A DNA stretch of 64,000 bases, taken from contig JAOWBW010000254.1 of assembly GCA_026119855.1 (NCBI GenBank), positions 1,178,001 to 1,242,000 on the forward strand. Reading direction: 5' to 3'. The translations under genes and the position numbers were made by a program. Below the pieces are notes generated by a model, which was not told the origin of the DNA, did no database searches, and worked only from the letters and a program-made list of their open reading frames with translations. Shown here piece after piece: positions 56,328 to 64,000 of the stretch (positions are counted from its first letter, which is position 1; each line of letters opens with the position of its first letter). The DNA is from Campanula takesimana (taxonomy: Eukaryota; Streptophyta; Magnoliopsida; Asterales; Campanulaceae).

Positions 56328-59300
56328 ATGTTTATTTTTCAGATTTCATGTTTTATGGCTGGAACCGCTAAGAAGAAGAAGGATCTCTGGTATTTGGATA
56401 GTGGATGCTCACGACACATGACTGGAGATTCCGAACTACTCTGCAGTTTCATCCAAATGAAAGGTCCCCCAGTAGTGTTTGGTAACAACAAGAAAGGAGA
56501 AACAGTGATATGGAGCAATCAAACGAGGAAAGGTGACTATTGAAAATGTGTCACTAGTAGAAGGACTCAAGCACAACCTTCTCTCCATATCTCAGTTTTG
56601 TGACAAAGGAATGAACTGCATCTTCTCCTCAACTAGCTGTTATATCAAAGATGCTTCCTCTGGAGTCACTCTACTGACTGGCAACAGAACAGGTGATGTT
56701 TATATGATAGATTTAAGCAATATTGTTTCTATTGCTGACCTCTGTTTTGTAGCCAAAAATATAAGTGAAAGCAGCTGGTTATGGCATAAGCGGCTCAGCC
56801 ACTTGAACTTCAAGTATCTAGCAAAACTGCACAGGGATGGTCTAGTAAAAGGACTACCCAAAGTGGCTGACCATCATGATGAAAAGTGTAAAGCATGCCA
56901 GCTTGGAAAGCAGCCCAAACAGTCATTTCCTAGTAAAACCGCGCCTTCAACAAACCGCTGTTTGCAACTGCTGCACATGGATTTATTTGGACCTGTCGCA
57001 ACCGCCAGTATAGGAGGAAACCGCTATACACTTGTGGTGGTTGATGATTATTCAAGATATACATGGGTGGAAATGATGGCCTCTAAAGATGATACTTATG
57101 GCATCGTAACCGCTCTCTTTAGACAGCTCCAAACTCAGAAATTGGATGACATTGTTGCCGTGCGTTCAGATAATGGAACCGAATTTACAAACAATGGTGT
57201 TGCCCAATATTGTGATGATCATGGAATTGATCATAATTTCTCTGCCGCTGGAGTTCCACAACAGAATGGAGTAGTGGAAAGAAAGAACAGAACTTTGATT
57301 GAAGCCGGGAAGACTATGATTATAGAAGCCAAGCTTCCCAAATACTTCTGGGCCGAAGCTATCAATACCGCATGTTTCACCCAGAACCGCTCCTTCATCA
57401 TCAAAGTTCACCACAAGACTCCTTATGAATTGTGGAGAGGCAGATCACCCAACATTGCCTTCTTCAAGATATTTGGATGCAAGTGGTACATCTTGTACAA
57501 TGGCAAAGAGCATCGAGGTAAATTTGATGCTAAGGCCGATGAAGGTATTTTTGTTGGTTATTATAAACACTCTAAAGCTTTTCGTTGTTTCAATAAGACA
57601 TCTTTAAAAATTGTAGAGTCAGTCCATGTTACATTTGATAAACATGCTCTCCTTGAGCCACATATGGCTCCAAATGTTGCTAATGATTTTAGTGATTTTG
57701 AGACAGGCACTAGACATAGAGCAACTGACAACCATCCTACTAAAACCGCTACATCCAGTTCTTCAGCCGCACCTACTCAAACCGCTGATGGTGTAACTGT
57801 TGAACCGCTGTCTTCTGATCCCATTCAAACCGTCCATCCAATTCCAATCATCACCTTCAATGAAGATTTCAATGATTATCAAGATGATCCTCCTCTGGAA
57901 AATCTTCAAGAAATAGTGATTCAAGACAACCTCCCTCCTGAAATTAATGAGCATAGAGACCATCCAACTGCCAACGTTATTGGTCCTATCAGTATTGGTG
58001 TCCAAACCAGAGGGAGTTTGACTCACAGAGATGATCACAGTTTGTTCTCAACTGCTCTGTTATCTCAGATGGAACCGAAGAAGGTAGATGAAGTTCTAAG
58101 TGATCCAAGTTAGGTAATTGCAATACAAGAAGAGCTTAATCAGTTTGAAAGATGCAAAGTTTGGACTCTAGTTCCAAGGCCCAGAGATCACACTTTAATT
58201 GGAACAAAATGGGTATATAGAAACAAGATGGATGAAAGTGGTGCTATAACTAAAAACAAAGCTAGGTTGGTTGCTCAAGGTTATAGGCAAGAAGAAGGGA
58301 TTGATTATGATGAAACCTTTGCCCCTGTAGCCCGACTTGAAGCCATAAGATTGTTCCTGGCCTATGCATCCTTCAATAAGTTCAAGTTATATCAAATGGA
58401 TGTGAAGAGTGCATTTCTGAATGGTGAACTACAAGAAGAAGTTTATGTAGCCCAACCGCCAGGATTTGAAGACAACAAATTTCCAAATCATGTCTTCAAA
58501 CTCAAGAAAGCACTGTATGGACTCAAACAAGCTCCAAGAGCATGGTATGACACTCTATCTAAATTTCTTATTGAACAAGGCTTCTCTCGAGGTAAAATTG
58601 ATACAAGTCTATTTATAGCTAAACACAAAAGTCATTCATTATTAGTTCAAATATATGTTGATGATATTATTTTCGGTTCTACTAATGAAAATATGTGTGT
58701 TAAGTTTGAGAAGCTAATGAAGAGTAAATTTGAAATGAGTATGATGGGAGAGTTGACATTCTTTCTTGGACTCCAAGTCAAGCAATGCCATGATGGGATC
58801 TTTATCAACCAAGCCAAATACACTAAATATTTAATAAAGAAGTTCGGGCTTGAAACCGCTAAACCAGTTGATACCCCAATGCCTAAGGCATGAAGTTTGG
58901 ATCGAGATGAACATGGTAAGAAAGTTGATCAAACTGTCTACCGAGGTATGATTGGCTCTCTACTTTACTTGACTGCTAGTAGGTCAGATATCATGTTTAG
59001 TGTTTGTGTTTGTGCTAGATTTCAAGCTGATCCTAGAGAATCTCATCTTATTGCTGTTAAACGTATTATTAGATATTTATGTGGATCTGTTAACCTTGGA
59101 CTTTGGTACTCCAAAGAATCTTCATTTGATCTATTAGGTTATTCAGATGCCGACTTTGCAGCATGTAAGATAAGCAGAAAGAGCACAAGTGGTACTTGTC
59201 AGTTCTTTGGAACGCGGCTTGTGTCATGGTCCAGCAAGAAACAAGCGTCGGTTTCAGTCTCAACCGCTGAAGCTGAATATATAGCGGCTGGAAGCTGTTG

Positions 59301-59598
59301 CTCTCAAATTCTCTGGATGAAACAGCAGTTGGAAGACTATGAAGTAATTGAGAAGAACTGCCCTATCTACTGTGATAGCACTGCTGCAATATCCATCTCC
59401 AACAATCCAGTTCAGCACTCAAAAACCAAGCACATCGACATAAGATATCATTTCCTCAAAGACCATGTTGAAAAGAAAAACATTTTTCTAGCAAAGGTGG
59501 TAACAGATGATCAAATTGCTGACATCCTCACCAAACCGCTTGAAAATTCCAGGTTCTATCATTTACGAGGAGAAATGGGTATGTTAGAACTAACTTAA
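56328..59598 (+). pseudogene. Element E pol: protease, integrase, RT, RNase H
   Basis: Protease start WYLDSGCSRHMTGD is at 56388-56430. A shift near 56505-56530 leads into the integrase frame (56533-58113): zinc region HKRLSHLNF ... CKACQLGK, catalytic HMDLFGP, VRSDNGTEF and VVERKNRTL (D, D, E all present). TAG at 58111-58113 and TGA at 58891-58893 interrupt an otherwise open frame that includes RT (QMDVKSAFLNG, YVDDIIFGST intact) and RNase H (YSDADFAACK, STAEAEYIAAG). The stops look like single substitutions. Confidence 0.93.
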
Positions 59599-60175
59599 GA
59601 TATCATATCTATATATATTATTTTTAACATCTTTTGTTTAAGTGTTTTGGCTATGCTTAAAAAGGTCATCTAGTGTGCGGTTCTGTCATCACTGAAACCG
59701 CACCAATAAATGGTTCGGTACAAGATACTCCATCAAACTGACGAGTCAAAATGAATGAAATCGGTTCTTTCAAAACCGACAAGAAAGTAAAAGTCATTCG
59801 GTTTAGAAATATAAACCGCCATCAAATCAGAGAGACATAGGTTTAACAAAAACCGCTGAAGATGTAAGGTAAGTCGGTTTGCTCAATCAAACTGCTCAGG
59901 TATGAAATTGCATTTTAGTCCCTACTTTATGTCACGTCATTCATTAGGACCTTTTTGTAATTATCTCTGCCGCATTAAATTCTATGTGACGTGGGACGCC
60001 AACTGGAGACCATCGTGCACCGTTCTCGTCGTTCCATTACCCGAGGAACAGTTATTTGAGTATAAAAGACAAAGTTTATTTCTTTTTACCTCTTTACCTT
60101 CTTCATCATTCATCTCTCTCTTCTGCAACCTCTGTTTTCTTCTTCCAAATTTCTCATACTCTTTTCAAAATTTAA
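59599..60175 (+). other. Spacer between pol and the extra ORF of E
   Basis: Non-coding. It has about eight AACCG(C/A) or inverse motifs between 59695 and 59890. CT-rich DNA (60085-60160) just before the ORF looks like a 5' leader; GAGTATAAAAGACAAAG (60058-60074) resembles a TATA box about 110 bp before the ATG, so the ORF may have its own promoter. Confidence 0.5.
60058..60074 (+). promoter_or_regulatory. Possible promoter of the E extra ORF
   Basis: TATAAAAG at 60061-60068 is followed by a pyrimidine-rich stretch and an ATG at 60176. Layout is that of a plant core promoter; there is no direct proof. Confidence 0.42.
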
Positions 60176-61950
60176 ATGGCACCTAAGAAATCATCCGATC
60201 CTTCTGCTCCATCTACATCTAAAACATACAAAGGTGATATGGTATGATTTCTTGAACCCTTCACTCTAGCATTTCATCTTTTTCCGCCATTGTTGTTCGT
60301 AAAAGCTTGTTCGTCTTCTAATGTTTTTTTCTTGCTTTTTCGTTCAATTTTTGGTTGATTATGCTTACATATGTTCATATATGCTGGGTTTGATGTTTAT
60401 TTCTTGTCTTTTGTTCAATTTTTGAACAATTTTGGATTTTTGGGTTTTCGGGTGTTCTTTTGTATTTCTTTTGATACTATGTTCTGGGTTTGTTATTTGA
60501 ACTTGTTCTTTTAGAACTTTGTTAGTATCTGCTCTTTTTGAATCTTTTGGTATACTTCTTTCATGTTTTGGTTAAGTTTTTGTTTTGCATGTTTATCCCA
60601 TGTTCTTCATGCATTCAAATCCTTTTTCAAATCCTTTTCATGTCTAGTTTTGGGTGTTTACCATTTTACCCCTGTTTTGATTTAATCGCCTCTTTCATTG
60701 TTATAATTCCTTGTAGTAGTTTGTATGCTTGGTTTATCAAACTGCTTGCACTAATCTCTTACTAACTTTGATTATTTTTAGGATGAATCCAACTTTTTAC
60801 CTGGATCCCAAATCATTAAAGCTGAATTTGAAGCTGATTCAGTTGGAAGGAAACTGATAGCTCTGCTTGAGTCATCGAAACTGCTGCCCCTATTCCAATT
60901 AGATGAACCAAAGTTTGATAAGGAAATTTGTGCAGAATTCTTTGACAATGGGATTGTCTCTATGGTCCCTCTGTTGAATGGAAGAGGTGAAGAGATCAGA
61001 GACTTGGCATCTGGGGAACTTCAGACTGAAAATGCCATCAAGTCCATTGGCAGGACAAAAGAAGTGGTTCTATCTGCTTCAAAGGTTGCTATCCTGGCTG
61101 GTTTAGAAAATTCTGGAATTCTTTCCATCAAACCATAGTTAGTCAGCCGAACTACTGAGGAGCTCTTAGGGGTCTCTGTCTTTAACACTAAGACCACCCC
61201 CAAGAAGGAGTTTGGAGAAGTTATGGCAATATTGTGTGATTTAGTAGATACTGGAGTGATGTGCAAGAATGGCAATCACAACAACTTCACTACTGAGCAG
61301 TACAACTACTGTGTGGCTATCTATAAAGGGAAGAAGCTGCACTGGCCAAGGATCATAATGCAAGAAATGATCAATGCCCTCAGCCGCCATACATCTGCCA
61401 AAGCCACTGGAAAAACGAAGATCATAACCCACTGCAGGCTTTTGACAAAGTTCCTGCATCAAGATTCTGTTATCTTTAAAGCTTCTATGGCAAACGAAGC
61501 TGAGTGGGTGCAACCGAATGAGAAGACCTTGTTTGGTGCCTCAAAACTTGATGCTTTCAGAACCGGATTTGGATGGCGGTTTGCACAAGCGTTATGGAAT
61601 ACTGATCCTCTGCCTGAAGAGCAGAGAGGACCCTATCCTGAGGCTCGGCTCAATAAGTCAGGCAAACCTTATGCCGGTGCCATAGCAGATCAAGCTGCCG
61701 CTACAAGAGCTAGAGAAGCAGCTCAAACTGCCACCTTGAATAGGCTAGGAGTTAGCCTGGATGGAACTGAGGCTCCAGTTGAGAGGGAGTCTGCGGTTGA
61801 GGAGGAGCCTACAATCCCTGCGGCTCAACCCAGGGAAACCGCGGCTCCAAGAAAGAAGAAAGCTAAAATTACTGACCCTTCCAAACCCTCATCCAATCTT
61901 CCTCCAAAACCATCCTTACCAAAATCCTTCCTTATTCTATCCAATCCCTC
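60176..61950 (+). pseudogene. Extra ORF downstream of pol in element E, with one intron
   Basis: Exon 1 (60176-60241) encodes 22 residues starting MAPKKSSDPSAPSTS. The intron is 60242-60781 (GTATGA...TTTTTAG, T-rich). Exon 2 opens at DESNFLPGSQIIK, shifts near 61081 (one A short in an A run), shifts back near 61138 past a TAG, then is open to 61950. The segment FTTEQYNYCVAIYKGKKLHW with WPRIIMQEM resembles the putative plant transposon protein domain found in plant retroelement accessory ORFs; this is from memory of the family pattern. The C-terminal part is Pro/Ala/Lys-rich and ends inside the inverted D LTR. Confidence 0.65.
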
Positions 61951-61951
61951 T

Positions 61952-63078
61952 TTGAAGATCGAATCCATGAACACGGACTTTAAGGTGTTAAAGAAAACAC
62001 CCTCCATCGGTATCCACACGTCGAACGGATATCAAGAGCACCTTCTTGATCTGGATTGCTAGACCCAAGGCTTGATGAAGAAATGATTTCTTCGTTGAAT
62101 TATTTTTCTCTTTGATTATTGTATATTGATGATCAAGAATCATCAAATAAATAATCCTACATCTCTATAATTTATTGTTTCTAAAAAAATGGTTTGTGAT
62201 TTCTAAAATCACCAATAGAGGCTGTCAAACCCGGCAGCATATCTTATATGAGAGTTTGACCTAATTCCTTTTGGGGTCGGGATTCCTTTTCTGTCAAGAA
62301 AACTGAATAAACTGGACTGGTACGGGCGGGGCGGCCGTTCGGCTCTCCAGGAGCCGTACGCCACTCCAAGAGCCGTATGGTGGCCAGTTTATTTTCCCAG
62401 AATTTTAGCCTTTTTCAATCCGTTCTATTGTATGTGACCCAATAGGATTATACTAAGTTGGCAACGAGTCCGAACGAGTCAGAACCCGTAAGTCATAAGC
62501 GGACTCTAGCAAGTCATTATGACTACCCAATTAGTATAACTTTGAAAGTCCAAAGTAACCTTATGGAACATATCACAATCGCTTTGTCACGCGATATCAT
62601 ATTGGACATAAGTCATGGTCCACGTCAACTTATGTTGTCCAATGCTTTCTCTATCCCGAGTAGATTGATATGAGCAAATGACATTGAACACATCAATTCA
62701 TTTGGGTACGGCCGTACACTATTATCAATCTCACTCATCGAGAGGCCAAGCAGATATCTCTCTTGAGAGAGGGACAAATCCCATCTTGACTTATCATTCT
62801 TCCCTACAAGAATCCGATTATGCCAATCGTAGCCTTTATAAGCACCCGGTTAAGGGTAGCTTTTGAGTACGTCAAACATAATGTTCATCATGTGGAAGAC
62901 CATGATAATCTCAGGTCTAAGGATTCAAATGGTATGACTATTATGAGATTTAATTATGACATTTGACCATGACATAAATCTCATCATAACGGGTCTATCC
63001 AGTACCTTGTTCTTCAACAAGTACCCACAAGTTTAATCCGCATCCTATGCACCAAAATCATCATATGATTATCCATTA
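61952..63078 (-). repeat. Inverted LTR of family D, truncated and interrupted
   Basis: On the minus strand it matches the D LTR from near its start (the AATGGATAATCATATGATG region, 63078) to TTCGATCTTCAA (61952), lacking the last about 115 bases. The first about 160 bases are beyond the C2 insertion at 63079. The palindrome array differs from that of the D LTR at 30102-30160. Confidence 0.82.
62333..62382 (-). promoter_or_regulatory. CGNNCG palindromes in the inverted D LTR
   Basis: Cores CGTTCG (62336), CGTACG (62355) and CGTATG (62374) are each within GCCG-NN-CGGC-type arms and are spaced 19 and 19 bp. The other D LTR has ATCCG-TA-CGGAT arms at the corresponding place. Confidence 0.58.
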
Positions 63079-64000
63079 TGTTGGTAGTGGTGCCCTAGGC
63101 ACGTTTAATAAACGTTGTAATTGTTATCATTTATTTCATATCAATAAAGAAATGTTTTGATTATTATTGTTGTTCATGTTTACTTATAATAATCCACGTC
63201 CCTAGTACTTGTTAAGCACTAGTATAAAGGCTAAATGATCATGGGATGATCATGTTAGATTTATGGGTACTTGTTTGGAAGAATGTACTGGACATGACCC
63301 GCTGTATGAGATTTATGTCATGGTCTATGTCGAAGATATATCTCATATTAGTTATGTCATTCGAATCCTTAGACATGAAGTTATTATAGTCTTCCACTTG
63401 ATGAACATTGTGTTTGACATATTCAAATGCTACCTTAACACGGTAGTTATAAAGGGTATGATTGGCATGATCGGATTCACGTAGGGAAGAATAATAAGCT
63501 AAATGGATTTGTCCCTCTACGGAGAGATGTCAAGCTTGGGCCTCTCGTAGGAATGATGTTGTTGAAATGTTCGGCCGGACTCAAATGAATTGATTGGATC
63601 AATGTCATTTGGATTATCAACATATTCGGAATCGAGAAAGTATTGAACAAAACAAGTTGACTGTTTGACCATGACTTGTGTTCAATGACATCGTGGACAA
63701 AGGGATTATGACATGTTCTAAAAGGAATGCGAACTTGTATCTAGTTATACTAATTGGGTAGGTATGACGGTTTGCTAGAACCTAATCATATCTTATGGTT
63801 TCATGTTTGAACCCATTGCCAACTTAGTATAATCCTAGAGGGTCACACACAATAGAACGAATCTTTAAAAGGACTAAAAAGGAATTTTTCAGCTTTTCTG
63901 GCCTAGTGGGCGACCGCCCAAAAGGCGCCGGGCGACCGCCCAAAGTTGGGCGACCGCACATCCCTCTTTGGGCGGCCGCACAGTGGTGTCGGCAGACACT
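63079..64000 (+). repeat. C-family LTR (partial, runs off the window)
   Basis: It starts TGTTGGTAGTGGTGCCC after CATTA and follows the C1 LTR sequence to the window end. Whether it is a solo LTR or part of a full element cannot be told. Confidence 0.9.
63908..63981 (+). promoter_or_regulatory. CGNNCG palindrome array, C-family LTR
   Basis: Units begin at 63908, 63930, 63948 and 63970 (spacings 22, 18, 22). The first two are the perfect interrupted palindrome GGGCG-AC-CGCCC. Confidence 0.72.

Larger units (their letters stand above)
52657..61950 (+). mobile_element. Sirevirus-like Ty1/copia element E with extra ORF after pol, 3' end missing
   Basis: The order is 5' LTR, primer site, gag with long extension, protease, integrase, RT, RNase H, then an intron-containing ORF (60176 onward). 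Extra ORFs after pol and the RT box YVDDIIFGST are features of plant Sireviruses. The 3' part is cut at about 61950 by an inverted D LTR. The left flank is GTTTG; its partner is not visible. Several stops and shifts make it inactive. Confidence 0.88.

Noticed and set aside
1..64000. tRNA genes suggested by TGGTATCAGAGC-like strings
   Set aside because: All these strings sit directly after LTR ends and are primer binding sites; no cloverleaf surrounds them.

Overview
This window is repeat-rich nuclear DNA of a flowering plant, probably a eudicot. The evidence is AT-rich DNA packed with nested LTR retrotransposons of plant type (Ty1/copia with a Met-tRNA primer site, Ty3/gypsy with a chromodomain-like tail, and a Sirevirus-like copia with an extra 3' ORF), Stowaway-, Tourist- and Mutator-type DNA elements, and one exon of a plant ROP/RAC GTPase. 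The species cannot be named from the sequence. I see no intact host gene, no rRNA or tRNA gene, and no CRISPR array. Almost every long reading frame is broken retroelement gag or pol.

Layout. 1-7640: copia element A (+), 5' LTR cut by the window edge. 7641-13211: low-copy DNA with microsatellites, a solo LTR (10354-11037) splitting a minus-strand exon-like ORF, an isolated ROP exon (11852-11938) and a 5'-UTR-like block. 13212-14618: solo copia LTR (TSD CCAAT). 14686-16016: three MITEs. 16733-18882: a tandem duplication holding a MITE, one copy of which is split by a Mutator-like element (MULE). 18864-21248: long-TIR element. 21372-23882: MITEs, then a TIR element split by a solo LTR. 24070-25126: second copy of the MULE family. 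25324-28630: an aberrant copia insertion with three LTRs, the middle one inverted. 29277-52222: one copia LTR (D) opened by two large insertions, a Ty3/gypsy element (30335-39129, TSD TTATT) and copia C1 (39186-51955, TSD AATAA). C1 itself carries a solo copia LTR (40522-42035, TSD ATTAT) and a solo gypsy LTR (48779-51556, TSD AATCC). 52657-61950: Sirevirus-like copia E with gag, pol and an intron-containing ORF after pol. 61952-64000: an inverted D LTR opened by another C-type LTR.

Most interesting signal. LTRs of unrelated families carry arrays of short interrupted palindromes built on one plan: two complementary 4-6 nt arms around a CGNNCG core. Neighbouring copies lie about 22 bp apart (two helical turns), and successive pairs lie about 41-51 bp apart. 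In the copia LTRs the arrays sit roughly 70-130 bp upstream of a TATA box, and the leader of C1 carries one too. Arm sequences differ between families, change symmetrically, and are shared between Ty1/copia and Ty3/gypsy LTRs that otherwise look unrelated. Element E lacks such palindromes but is studded with AACCGC in all reading frames and in non-coding parts. These look like binding-site systems; what binds them is unknown.

Caution: many frameshifts in young-looking elements are one-base contractions of homopolymers, so some may be assembly errors rather than real decay.
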